Source: Streptomyces sp. NBC_00820
GTDB lineage: Bacteria > Actinomycetota > Actinomycetes > Streptomycetales > Streptomycetaceae
DNA length: 64,000 bases
NCBI RefSeq assembly: GCF_036347055.1
Contig: NZ_CP108882.1
Location: 2,431,001 to 2,495,000, forward strand
Direction: 5' to 3'
Every line of letters starts with the position of its first letter. Positions within the stretch are counted from its first letter, which is position 1. Under the pieces are notes generated by a model. It had not been told where the DNA came from. It was given only the letters and a program-made list of their open reading frames with translations, and did not search any database. Of the stretch, positions 42,118 to 50,596 are shown one piece after another. A program made the position numbers and the translations under genes.

Positions 42118-42215
42118 GACTCAGCTGGTTCAAGGGTCTGCCATTGCCCATAAGTGGTGGATACGATCCGATCGGGCATCGGAGATCATCCGGGGTCTTG
42201 TGTGTCTTGGGGGTG

Positions 42216-42884
42216 GTGACGATCGTCCAGGTTGAGCCGACGAGGGAGCAGACGGCAGTGCGCCTGCTGCTCATCTTGGACAGGCTGGGAGATTCGTGTG
42301 GTGCCGACGATGGGGCACCACCCACGGCGGTCCGGGTGATCCGCGCCCAGCGGAAGCTGGCAAAGCTCGACTTCCTTGTACGCAATCCGGACTATCTGGC
42401 GGATCACATCATCACAGCCTGCGAGGAGGGGCGACTGGCGAAGGAGCGGTTGCTGGACGCTCAGGCGGTGCTTGAGGAACGGGAACCGGAGCTGCACACA
42501 TACCGGATGCTGCGGAATCGTCATGGGGCGTATGAGCCGATGAACAACGCGCTGTCGGTGTTGCGGCACCCGGGACTGATCCGGGTGGTGCGGGCGGGTA
42601 AGTCGACCGATACGCAGGTGCGGCGGCGGGACTACTACCTGCTGGCTGCCGGCGAGACGTTCGCTGAGCGGCTTCGGGCTGAGGTTCCGGTGCTGGCCTG
42701 GTATGACCAGCAGGTCCTCTATGTCCGGATGGTGACCGAAGGGATGTCGGCCGAGCAGCTCAAGGCTCTGCAGTACGAGCACGCGGAGTATGCGGGGACG
42801 CCCGTTGGCCAGATGATCGCGGGGATCTCCGAGCGGGTGCGGGTGCGGCTGACGGCTGCACTGGAGCGGGAGGGGCTGGCATGA
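42216..42884 (+). CDS. ABC-three-component middle protein (wHTH-like), 222 aa
   Basis: The start is uncertain: GTG 42216 is used, GTG 42258 has a better ribosome site (GGGAG). The N-terminal RLLLILDRLGDS followed by RKLAKLDFLVRNPDYL matches the recurring KLAKLDFLLRYP pattern that I associate with middle components of ABC-3C systems. The centre has a winged-helix-like part (LIRVVRAGKS; RRRDYYLLAAGETFAERL). It overlaps the ATPase gene by 4 bp. Confidence 0.7.
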   Translation: MTIVQVEPTREQTAVRLLLILDRLGDSCGADDGAPPTAVRVIRAQRKLAKLDFLVRNPDYLADHIITACEEGRLAKERLLDAQAVLEEREPELHTYRMLRNRHGAYEPMNNALSVLRHPGLIRVVRAGKSTDTQVRRRDYYLLAAGETFAERLRAEVPVLAWYDQQVLYVRMVTEGMSAEQLKALQYEHAEYAGTPVGQMIAGISERVRVRLTAALEREGLA

Positions 42885-44893
42885 ACGAGGAACAGGCGGA
42901 GACCGGGCCGGTGGAGGCGTGGCTTGCCGAGGTCGCAAGGAAATCCCGGCAGCCGCTGGCTATGGTGCAGAGGATCCTTACTCAGCACCGGGTGCGGCCA
43001 GCGATGGCTCCCCCGCGGCCCCACCGGCTGCTGGTGACATCTGTCGTGTTCGAGGGTGTCAGACCGGCTGCGGACTCCACGCTTGGGCCGGACGCCGGGG
43101 ACCCGTTCAGATTCTCCTGGGATCTGGGCCCGGGACTGTGGTGTCTTGCGTCCTTGGGCAAAAACGAGGCGGGCAAGTCCAGCGTCCTGGAGATCGTCCT
43201 GTGGTGCCTGCGGGGGCGCAGCGGCCTGCAGCGCGACGTGCGGCACTGGCTGCGCTTGGTGCAGGTCGGCTTCGAGGTGGACGGTGAGCCGCTGTTGGTG
43301 GATATGACGGTGCGGGCTGGCTCGCCGCACGGCCATGTCGTGTCGACCCAATCCGGGACGGTGCTGGTCGACTTCGAGGGTCTGGCCGACTTCGAGGAGG
43401 GCATGGACGCCTTCATGATGGAGCGGCTGGGTCTGGAGCCGCTGCGCACCGCTCAGGCTGCTCCGGGTGGGCCCGACGAGCCTCCCATCACCGGCGAGCT
43501 GTCGTGGCCGTCATATGCCAGCGCCCTCCACATCAGCCGGTCCGGTCTAGGCACCCTGCTCGGCAACGACACCCGGCATGGGCTGCCCACGCGGCTACTC
43601 GAACTGTTCCTCGGCGCTCCATGGGCATCGACGAAGGTTGATGCCTCCGTCGCATTGAAGATCGTCAAGGCGCAGCTGTCGGCAGCCCGCAACCGGGCCG
43701 CTGGCGACGCCGAGGCACGCAAGGCCCAGCTGAAGGAGCTGTCAGGGCGGCTGGAGAAGGCCCGCGGCAAGCTGGCGGCCCTCCCCGAGGCAGGCAGCGC
43801 AGCAGAGGACGTCCAGCAGTTGTACACGGCGCTTGCCGCCTCCACCGAAGCGGCGGTCACGGCCCAGGACGCGCTGGTGGCCGCCCGGTCGGTGCACAAC
43901 GCGCTCGAGGCCCAGCGATTCGACCTAGCGGCCGCCGTGCACAGCGCGGAGGAGGCAGCCCTGGCACGGGCGTTCTTCCACACCCTGATGCCTACCGTCT
44001 GCCCACGATGCGACACGGCCGTGGACAAGTCCCGGTGGGAGAAGGAGAAGGAAGGGCACTGCTCGCTGTGTGCCTCGGACCTCCACGAAGCGCCGAGCAG
44101 CGAAGACGGGGAGGCCGAGTCCGATGCGCAGGCGAACGACCTGCGCCAGACCCTCGCCGACGTCCAGCACACCGTCGACGCCGCCGCAGCGGACCTGGCC
44201 AACGCGCAGCAACGCGCAGCGGATGCCGAGTCGGCCCGCATCGTCGCTTCCAGCCGCTTGCAGGAGGTGCTGCACAGCCCCGGCCTGCGTGAGCGACGCG
44301 AGATAGAGCTCATGGTCGCCCACTTGGAGGGGGCCGTGGCAGAGCGCAGCGGCCGTTTCGCGGACCTGGACGCTGCCGTCGACCTTGTGCCCCTTGAACA
44401 GGCCGCCTCGGTGCTGGCTGCCGCCGAGAAACTCGCGATGGACCGGCGCACCCAGGTCTTGAAGAAAGTCCTCCAGGACGTCGAGCAGGACATCGTCGCC
44501 ATGGGCCGGGCCCTGGGGCTGGAGATGCTCCGGGAGGTCAAGCTCGCCGGGAACGCTTCGCTGACGGTGTGGAAGGGCGGGCAGAAGCACAACTACGGCG
44601 GAGTAACCGAAGGCGAGCAGTTGCGGTTGAAGATCGTGACCACCATCGCCCTGCTTCGGCACGGATACCGCAGCGGGGTCGGCCGCCACCCGGGGCTACT
44701 GTTCATCGACTCGCCCGGAGCTGAGGAGGTCGACGCCGGCGATCTGCAGAACATGCTGCGCGATCTGGTGACGCTGACCGAGATGGTGCCCGATCTGCAG
44801 GTCATCGTCGCCACCGCTCGGGGTGCCGAGGTCAGAGAGATCGTGCCCGTGGACAACATGCGTCTGGCGGCTGAGGGCCAGCGTCTCTGGTAG
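42881..44893 (+). CDS. SMC/Rad50-like ABC ATPase with zinc-binding coiled coil, 670 aa
   Basis: Walker A LGKNEAGKSSVLE lies near residues 92-104, the signature-like GVTEGEQLRLKIV near 568, and Walker B HPGLLFIDSPG near 603-613. Residues ~260-540 are coiled coil, interrupted near 373-397 by CPRC ... CSLC, a zinc site placed like a Rad50 hook but as a two-CxxC ribbon. The likely role is DNA-end or DNA-structure sensing that drives the partner nuclease. It overlaps the middle-component gene by 4 bp. Confidence 0.85.
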   Translation: MNEEQAETGPVEAWLAEVARKSRQPLAMVQRILTQHRVRPAMAPPRPHRLLVTSVVFEGVRPAADSTLGPDAGDPFRFSWDLGPGLWCLASLGKNEAGKSSVLEIVLWCLRGRSGLQRDVRHWLRLVQVGFEVDGEPLLVDMTVRAGSPHGHVVSTQSGTVLVDFEGLADFEEGMDAFMMERLGLEPLRTAQAAPGGPDEPPITGELSWPSYASALHISRSGLGTLLGNDTRHGLPTRLLELFLGAPWASTKVDASVALKIVKAQLSAARNRAAGDAEARKAQLKELSGRLEKARGKLAALPEAGSAAEDVQQLYTALAASTEAAVTAQDALVAARSVHNALEAQRFDLAAAVHSAEEAALARAFFHTLMPTVCPRCDTAVDKSRWEKEKEGHCSLCASDLHEAPSSEDGEAESDAQANDLRQTLADVQHTVDAAAADLANAQQRAADAESARIVASSRLQEVLHSPGLRERREIELMVAHLEGAVAERSGRFADLDAAVDLVPLEQAASVLAAAEKLAMDRRTQVLKKVLQDVEQDIVAMGRALGLEMLREVKLAGNASLTVWKGGQKHNYGGVTEGEQLRLKIVTTIALLRHGYRSGVGRHPGLLFIDSPGAEEVDAGDLQNMLRDLVTLTEMVPDLQVIVATARGAEVREIVPVDNMRLAAEGQRLW

Positions 44894-44922
44894 AGCAGGG
44901 CAACCCGGGGAAGGAGGCAGTA

Positions 44923-46956
44923 GTGAGCGGTGGGCAGGACCCCCTGGGGCCCCTCGTGACGGCCCTGGATGCTCGGATGCCTCACCCTTCGCTGTCCGAC
45001 CTCGGCGGGGCCACCCTGCTCACTGGCGACACCACCGCGCTGCTGGCCAGGGACGAACTGCCCGAACTGATCACACTCGTCGCCGACGACACCGAGGTTC
45101 TGCGCAGCGACACCGGCCGTGGCTTCCTGCTCGAAGCCGCGGCCGCCCCGAGCACCCCGCTGATGCTGGAGGCCGTCGTCGAAGCCTTCCTCAGCCATCC
45201 GGCCGCGGTCGCCGAACTCGGCGACGACCTGGTCGACGTCTGGCTCGACACCAGCCGTCAGCACCCCGACCTCATCGGTGGCATCGCACTGGAAGGAAGC
45301 GCCCGCCTCGTCCTGGCCGACGCGAGCACCCCCTACGCACTGCTCGACCGCCTCAAGAGGATGCGCCGCGAGGTCCCCAGGCTGAACGACGACTTCGCCG
45401 GCCGAGCCGTACGCGTCGCCGGCGCGGTGGCCGAGCACTTGCCCGCACCAGACGTGCCCGCGCTGCTGGAAACGCTGCTCAGCGTCGACGACGTCGCCGA
45501 AGACGCTTCCTTCGAGCTCGGCATGCTGGCACTGCGTCGTGCCTTGGAGACCGCCGACACCGAGCAGGCACGAACCTTGCTCGTCACCGCCCGCGCCCGT
45601 CTTACCGATGCCCACGCCGACGAAGAACGCCCGGACGCCGCCGCGTTCGGCGTGGCCGTCGACGCCGTCCTCGCGTACTGCGCGGGAGCGCCCTTCCCCG
45701 ACGCCGCCCGACGCCAGCTGGAAGACGCGATCCTCGAAATCCGCCTGAACCTGCTGGGTATGCCCAGCACCTGGCGCACCCCCCTGTTCGACACCCTGGC
45801 TGCATGGCACCAGCTGGCAACGACCCTCGAACAGGCGCAGGCCGCCGACCGGCCCGGGTCATGGCTGCACGCCGGAGCTCTGATCAACCACCTCGTCTCC
45901 GTCTACTCCGCCCACCGCACGCTGAACCTGCTCTCCGCCACAACCGAGGCCACGGCCCGGACCAGCCGACCCTCTGCGTCCGCCGGCCCGGATCTACCGG
46001 GACTGCGCGCTCTCCTGGCACCCCGCGTCGAACGGGCCTTCCTGACCCATGAAGGCGGGCAGGCGATCCTCGACCAGTGGCTGGAAGAACTCCACACCAG
46101 CCCACACCACGACGGTGACCCCACCACCGCACTGGTTAGCGAACAAGCCCGGGCGCTGCGCGAAGCGCTCGCGGCCGGAAGGCCAGGAGATCCCCCAAAA
46201 TCTGACGGCCCGGCGGCGACAGCGCTCGTCGGGCTTGTCGGGACAGAGACCGCCCGGCGCATCACCGCGCGCCTGGCAGACGAGCCCCACCTCAGCGAGC
46301 GCATGACCGCGATGCTGGAAGCTCGCGCGGCACGCGAACCCGTCGACGAAGTACCCATCATCGCCAGCACCTACCGATGGGCGCAGCAAGAGCTCACCCA
46401 GCAGTGCCCCGACGGCTACAGTGGACAGTTCGCAGCCGACATTGACAGCCTTCTGATCTATCTGCTGCGTTTCATGGACCTGCGCCTGTCCGAGACGCAG
46501 AAGTACGGCGGCGAGGCCCGCGCCTACCTCCGCCAAATCGCGCCCGGCGCCCCCAGACCCCTGGAGAAGGAACTCGGCAAAGACCTGCGGGACTTCCTGC
46601 GCGGGGTGGGACTTCGAGTCGAACTGGAGGTGAGCAACGTCGGAGCCGGCCGGGTCGACGTCGCCTGGCGCCCCCACGACGAACTAATCACCGTCGAACT
46701 GAAACGGGACTGGAAAGACATCACGTGGGACGGCCTCGCCGACAACTACGCAGCCCAGGCCATCTCCTACCAGGTCAGCGGACGTCCCATCAACTTCTTC
46801 ATCGTCCTGGACCTCACCGACAAGTCCGACGGCCTGGCCGCCCTACCCGCCTGCGTCCACATCCGCACCCTACCCGGCCCCGCAGGCGACCCCCGCCCCC
46901 GAACCCTGATCATGCTCCGCGTCCAAGGCAACAAACGCGACCCAAGTTCGCTGTGA
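44923..46956 (+). CDS. Large helical protein with C-terminal PD-(D/E)xK-like domain, 677 aa
   Basis: GTG with AAGGAGG upstream, 30 bp after the ATPase. Residues 1-500 are helical and repeat-like. The C-terminal ~140 residues contain GVGLRVELEVS, GRVDVAWRPHD (Asp near 577) and ITVELKRDW (ExK near 589-591), then an IDWDGL-like WDGLADNYAAQAISYQ; this order fits the PD-(D/E)xK nuclease fold. It is the probable nuclease effector of the cassette. Confidence 0.72.
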   Translation: MSGGQDPLGPLVTALDARMPHPSLSDLGGATLLTGDTTALLARDELPELITLVADDTEVLRSDTGRGFLLEAAAAPSTPLMLEAVVEAFLSHPAAVAELGDDLVDVWLDTSRQHPDLIGGIALEGSARLVLADASTPYALLDRLKRMRREVPRLNDDFAGRAVRVAGAVAEHLPAPDVPALLETLLSVDDVAEDASFELGMLALRRALETADTEQARTLLVTARARLTDAHADEERPDAAAFGVAVDAVLAYCAGAPFPDAARRQLEDAILEIRLNLLGMPSTWRTPLFDTLAAWHQLATTLEQAQAADRPGSWLHAGALINHLVSVYSAHRTLNLLSATTEATARTSRPSASAGPDLPGLRALLAPRVERAFLTHEGGQAILDQWLEELHTSPHHDGDPTTALVSEQARALREALAAGRPGDPPKSDGPAATALVGLVGTETARRITARLADEPHLSERMTAMLEARAAREPVDEVPIIASTYRWAQQELTQQCPDGYSGQFAADIDSLLIYLLRFMDLRLSETQKYGGEARAYLRQIAPGAPRPLEKELGKDLRDFLRGVGLRVELEVSNVGAGRVDVAWRPHDELITVELKRDWKDITWDGLADNYAAQAISYQVSGRPINFFIVLDLTDKSDGLAALPACVHIRTLPGPAGDPRPRTLIMLRVQGNKRDPSSL

Positions 46957-46985
46957 GCCCGGCGCCCACGCTTCCTACCTCTGGG

Positions 46986-47005
46986 GCCGCGCGGCACGGC
47001 GCGGC
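46986..47005 (+). terminator. Hairpin after the ABC cassette
   Basis: GCCGCGC and GCGCGGC pair with a 6-nt loop 30 bp after the nuclease stop codon. The following stretch to 47346 shows no gene I can support. Confidence 0.5.
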
Positions 47006-47346
47006 TGGGGTCGCTGGCCCCCAGGAAAGCACCTCGCGCGGAAGGGCTTGCCCGGACTCGGACGTGGCCCTCAGCGGCTGGCTCAGGCTTGCCCAGCCGC
47101 CGACTCTCACAGCGGGCGGGCAAGCCCGGTCCCGTCGCAGTGGAAGCCCGACCGCCCCCTGGTGTGCTGCGGGCGCCGATGGTGCCAGCGGCGTTCTGGA
47201 AGAACCGGTTGAGGCCGACGGTGTGCGCCGCGTGTATGGGGAGTTCCTGCCGTCTGCCGAGTGTGACTCCCCGGGCGACGGCGGGGCCGGTGAAGTGGGC
47301 GCGGCGGAGACCGCCGGTCAGCAGGCCGAGCGTCTCGTTCAGTTGG

Positions 47347-47439
47347 TACATCGTCTCCGCGCCGGACAACTGTACGCGGGACAAGCTCAGCGCGGAGCAG
47401 CTGGGCGCGCTGCGGGAACTGGGCGTGGAGTGGGCGTGA
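47347..47439 (+). pseudogene. Helicase-associated-domain remnant
   Basis: The last 30 codons read TRDKLSAEQLGALRELGVEW, a typical C-terminal end of helicase-associated domains in Streptomyces DEAD-type helicases (RDKLxxEQxxALxxLGxEW). Upstream in frame the homology stops abruptly, so only a fragment remains. A strong terminator follows. Confidence 0.65.
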
Positions 47440-47488
47440 CGCTCCCGTCGGCGGGTCGTTGAACCGCTCGGACATCGCAGAGCACAGA

Positions 47489-47519
47489 GAGACCCCGGGC
47501 CGCAGATGCCCGGGGTCTC
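47489..47519 (+). terminator. Strong 12-bp-stem terminator
   Basis: GAGACCCCGGGC at 47489-47500 and GCCCGGGGTCTC at 47508-47519 pair perfectly around a 7-nt loop. It probably terminated the now-truncated helicase gene. Confidence 0.85.
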
Positions 47520-47666
47520 GTACTGTCTCGCCGCAACGGCGAGAGCCGCTCTCGCGGCACGGGTTAGCGCCGTTCGGCAGTCTGTCCCGGGGTGGCCGGC
47601 CTGTTTCGCGTGGGCTTGCCTTCGTTCCTCTTCTCCGTGCCCACGAGAGCCGGGTTGGCGAGGGAG

Positions 47667-48203
47667 TCAGTGAGGCTGGGCGGTGGCGGAGGAGGTGGAG
47701 GTGGGTTCCCCTGGTTTTGTGTGTCTGTCATGGCCGCCAGTGTGCAGCACGAGACTGACAGTGGAGAGGAAGATCCCGACAGCGACAGCAGCCAGGGCGA
47801 CCGTCCATCGCTTCGTCTTCCGCTGGTGCACGGCCTCGTTCTTCTCGAAGAAGCCCACCCTCGTTCCGGCGAGTGCCCCCAGGGTCGCGCCCTTCGTCGA
47901 GCGTGCGTAGGTGTCCAGGGTTTCCCGTGGCTTGAGGTCCTCGTACTCGGCAAGGTGGAAGATCGCGATGCCGAAGCCGATGGCGACCGCGTACGCCAGG
48001 AAGGCCGCGGCGCCGGTGAACGGCTCGAAGCTCCGGGAAGCCAGGAACTGGGCGGCTGTGGCCGCGAACCCCACCAGGAAGATCGCTTTCGTGTCCACCT
48101 TCGCGCCCGACTCCGCCTGCCGCGCCAGACGCGCCGCAAGTTCGCTGTTGATCAGCTCCAGGGTCCGTTCCTGATACTCAAGCTCTTGCGGCGTCATCGT
48201 CAT
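47667..48203 (-). CDS. Two-TM membrane protein, 178 aa
   Basis: ATG 48203 is used; the longer frame to 48368 overlaps the upstream gene. Residues 1-40 are helical (TPQELEYQERTLELINSELAARLARQ); TM helices lie at about 40-58 and 62-85, and a third hydrophobic helix near 140-160 (VALAAVAVGIFLSTVSLVL). The C-terminus is polar. It lies 31 bp after the PIN gene, so the two are probably co-transcribed. A membrane effector or immunity role is inferred. Confidence 0.7.
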   Translation of the reverse strand: MTMTPQELEYQERTLELINSELAARLARQAESGAKVDTKAIFLVGFAATAAQFLASRSFEPFTGAAAFLAYAVAIGFGIAIFHLAEYEDLKPRETLDTYARSTKGATLGALAGTRVGFFEKNEAVHQRKTKRWTVALAAVAVGIFLSTVSLVLHTGGHDRHTKPGEPTSTSSATAQPH

Positions 48204-48234
48204 GTCCTGAGCGTATGAAACGCGGAACGTCCGT

Positions 48235-49122
48235 TCATGGCGCCTCGATGAACGGCAGTCCGACGGCGGCGAGCTTCGTCTGGAGGTTGATGTCGTCGCT
48301 GGCCACGTAGACGGAAGAACCGGGATGCCGAGACTGCAGCAGCAGCGTGGAGGCCACCAGTCGGTCATCAGGCACGTCCAGGTCCAGCCAGTTCGGCAGC
48401 CCGTCGCCCTTGGGCTCGATGTGCTCGAAGACGGCGTGCACGTCGCCAGCGACTCGGACGCCGAGCCGCACGTCGCCGTTGGTCCGCAGTCCCTTCAGAC
48501 GGCGATCGACCTTCTTCGCTGCCTCCCGGATATCAGGGTTGCGTCCAGCGCGCTTGTGGTCGTCCAGTTCCCGCAGGACAGCCGGCATCAAGTGAACCAT
48601 GTACCGCTTCCCCAGCAACGGCGTATAGATCGCCACGTCGGGGTCATCCAACAGCACGTTCGTGTCGACCACCAAGCGCACCGCCCACGGGTCAGAGGGC
48701 AAAAGCTCACCCAGCTGCCGGAGTGTGGTCACTGCGCCGCGCACGTGGTCGATGGCCTTGTCGATGGTGGCCGGCACCGTCTTGTCACGGGGGCGCTCAA
48801 GCCAGCGACTCAACAGCTCAAGGTTCTTCTCAAGACGCTTGGTGACCTCGGGCGTCGGATGCGGGAACAGCAGCCGGAACAGCGGCTCCCAGTCCCTCAC
48901 ACGCCCGAGCAGCTCCATTCGCCGCGTCTCGAGTTCAGGGCTGCTGGGCACCCATCCCCACTTCGGAGCGCCAAGGTGCATCACATAGTCGCGTCCCCGG
49001 TTGGGGTCGGTGGTTCGGATCTGCGAGTCGGCGAGGATCTGCACGAAGTCCGCTTCGATCAGGTCCAGGTCCGACTGCAGGCGATCCAGATAGGTTGGTG
49101 GGGCTGCTGATGTGGAGGCCAT
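48235..49122 (-). CDS. PIN-domain (PINc-type) protein, 295 aa
   Basis: ATG 49122 is used (an in-frame GTG at 49140 is possible). The N-terminal half is helical. The C-terminal ~150 residues have PIN motifs in order: RLVVDTNVLLD, AVLRELDDHKR, PDDRLVASTLLLQ and VYVASDDINLQTKLAAVG, with four acidic residues for metal. PIN proteins of this length act as RNases in RNA turnover or defence. It is paired with the downstream membrane protein. Confidence 0.82.
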   Translation of the reverse strand: MASTSAAPPTYLDRLQSDLDLIEADFVQILADSQIRTTDPNRGRDYVMHLGAPKWGWVPSSPELETRRMELLGRVRDWEPLFRLLFPHPTPEVTKRLEKNLELLSRWLERPRDKTVPATIDKAIDHVRGAVTTLRQLGELLPSDPWAVRLVVDTNVLLDDPDVAIYTPLLGKRYMVHLMPAVLRELDDHKRAGRNPDIREAAKKVDRRLKGLRTNGDVRLGVRVAGDVHAVFEHIEPKGDGLPNWLDLDVPDDRLVASTLLLQSRHPGSSVYVASDDINLQTKLAAVGLPFIEAP

Positions 49123-49170
49123 CCACCGATGATGTCGCACACCGCTGACAACTCAACGGCCTTGCCTGAG

Positions 49171-49194
49171 AAGCCGTATCAAGACGGCTTTTTT
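49171..49194. terminator. Hairpin with T-tract
   Basis: AAGCCGT at 49171-49177 and ACGGCTT at 49184-49190 pair around ATCAAG, followed by TTTT on the + strand. It lies between the KdsB-like gene's end and the PIN gene's start and may separate the two - strand transcripts, although its T-tract favours the + direction. Confidence 0.5.
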
Positions 49195-49225
49195 CGCGAA
49201 GGAGACCCTATGACGGTGCACCCGT

Positions 49226-49999
49226 TCAAACTGCTCCGTCGGATTGCTTGAGGAGACGCTCGGCTCGCTCCAGATCCTCCGGGGTGTCCACCGCGACACC
49301 GTCGTCCAAGACGGGAACCATGTGTACGGCGTGGCCGTGCTCGACGAAGCGCAGCATCTCCACACCCTCAGCGCGCTCCAAGGGGCCCTGCTGAAGTCGC
49401 AGGAACTGCTGCAGAGCTGGGCCGGTGAAGCCGTACAGACCCAGCTGGCGCAGGTACTTCGGGCGGTCGCCCCTGGGATAGGGGATGGGCTGCCGCGAGA
49501 ACATCAGGGCCTTGCTTCGAGCCGAGACAACGACCTTGACGACGTTGTGGTCGAGGATGGCGCCCGGGTCGTGGAGTTCCGCATACGCGTTTACCGCGAG
49601 CGCGCCTGGCAGCCTGTGTTCCAGGGCCTCGGAGATGTTGTCGATGGCGGTCGGCGAGATGAACGGCTCGTCGCCCTGGACGTTGATGTATGCCTCGGCC
49701 GGCAGGCGCTCGGAGACCTCTGCCACGCGATCGGTACCGGTGAGGTGCGCTCCGGTGCGGATGCACTCGATGCCCAGTTGCCGACACACCGCTTCGATGC
49801 GTTCGTCGTCGGTTGCCACGACAGCTCCGTCGAGACGTTTCGTCTCCAGACAGCGTTGGTGGACGTGCCAGAGCAGGGGCTTGCCGCCGAGGGCGGCCAG
49901 TGGTTTGCCGGGGAAGCGCGAAGCACCCCATCGGCAGGGTATGACGGCGATGTGCCGGCGCGGTTTGGCGCCGGTCGGTTGGGCTGTGGTGGCGGCCAC
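49226..49999 (-). CDS. KdsB-like CMP-sugar synthetase, 257 aa
   Basis: GTG with AGGAGG at 6 bp. It matches 3-deoxy-manno-octulosonate cytidylyltransferase over its length: IPCRWGASRFPGKPLAALGG, TGTDRVAEV, NVQGDEPFISP, HNVVKVV, MFSRQPIPYPRG and a C-terminal ERAEGVEMLRFVEHGHAVHM. The enzyme family activates Kdo-type sugars with CTP. Actinobacteria have no LPS, so the substrate is likely another ulosonic acid or related acid. It is the last gene of the 14-gene operon. Confidence 0.88.
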   Translation of the reverse strand: MAATTAQPTGAKPRRHIAVIPCRWGASRFPGKPLAALGGKPLLWHVHQRCLETKRLDGAVVATDDERIEAVCRQLGIECIRTGAHLTGTDRVAEVSERLPAEAYINVQGDEPFISPTAIDNISEALEHRLPGALAVNAYAELHDPGAILDHNVVKVVVSARSKALMFSRQPIPYPRGDRPKYLRQLGLYGFTGPALQQFLRLQQGPLERAEGVEMLRFVEHGHAVHMVPVLDDGVAVDTPEDLERAERLLKQSDGAV

Positions 50000-50032
50000 G
50001 GCGTCCTCCTGTTAGTCGGGCGAGTGGGCAGT

Positions 50033-50596
50033 TCAGGTGAGCAGGGCGAGCTTGGCGCGGACGGTGGGTGAAGCGGCACTTGCGAACGCCCGCCACTCGT
50101 AGCCGTCGACCTCTTCTTCTTGAAGCGTCACCGCCGCGTGCTCTGCGCCGAGTTGGAAGGCCCAGCGGAAGTCGACGTGGTGGTGGGCCGGCTCCTTCTT
50201 CGACGGGTTCGCGTCGATGGCGTGCACATCGATGTCGAGGGGGACGTCCTCGAAGCCGCAGAGAGGGGTGACGGCGCTGGGCGGGATGCCGGTTTCCTCA
50301 TGCAGTTCGCGCAGGGCGGCGTCGCGCAGGCGCTGGTCAGCCGGTTCGTTGTGCCCGCCGGGCGCCAGCAGCTTCCCGGACGCCTTGTGCGCGATGTGCA
50401 GCACGCGCCGGTCCCCGTCGATGAGGATGGCACTACAGGTCACGTGAGCGGGGTACGTCTTGCGGCTCGTGGGGGCGCCCGCGCCGGCGAGCGCGGCGAA
50501 GAGCAGGGTCAGGGAATCGCGTTCGCCCGGGTGTCGGGCGAGGTAGGCCTCGGTGACAGATCGGACGTGGTCGACGGAGGGAGGCACCGGGGTCAC
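50033..50596 (-). CDS. Nudix hydrolase, 187 aa
   Basis: GTGA overlap with the SAH-hydrolase-like gene. The Nudix box is present as GGHNEPADQRLRDAALRELHEETGI, with key residues G, E, R and E-E in place, near residues 78-101. An N-terminal ~50-residue helical extension is present. Predicted to cleave a nucleoside diphosphate derivative, possibly clearing a by-product of this pathway. Confidence 0.85.
   Translation of the reverse strand: MTPVPPSVDHVRSVTEAYLARHPGERDSLTLLFAALAGAGAPTSRKTYPAHVTCSAILIDGDRRVLHIAHKASGKLLAPGGHNEPADQRLRDAALRELHEETGIPPSAVTPLCGFEDVPLDIDVHAIDANPSKKEPAHHHVDFRWAFQLGAEHAAVTLQEEEVDGYEWRAFASAASPTVRAKLALLT

Noticed and set aside
43453..45810. Long - strand frames opposite the ABC cassette (379 and 405 aa)
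   Set aside because: They are Ser/Arg- or Gly-rich antisense frames of high-GC coding DNA; the + strand genes have clear ATPase and nuclease motifs.
46767..47384. 205-aa - strand frame after the ABC cassette
   Set aside because: No recognisable motif; it overlaps the end of the nuclease-like gene and the helicase remnant.
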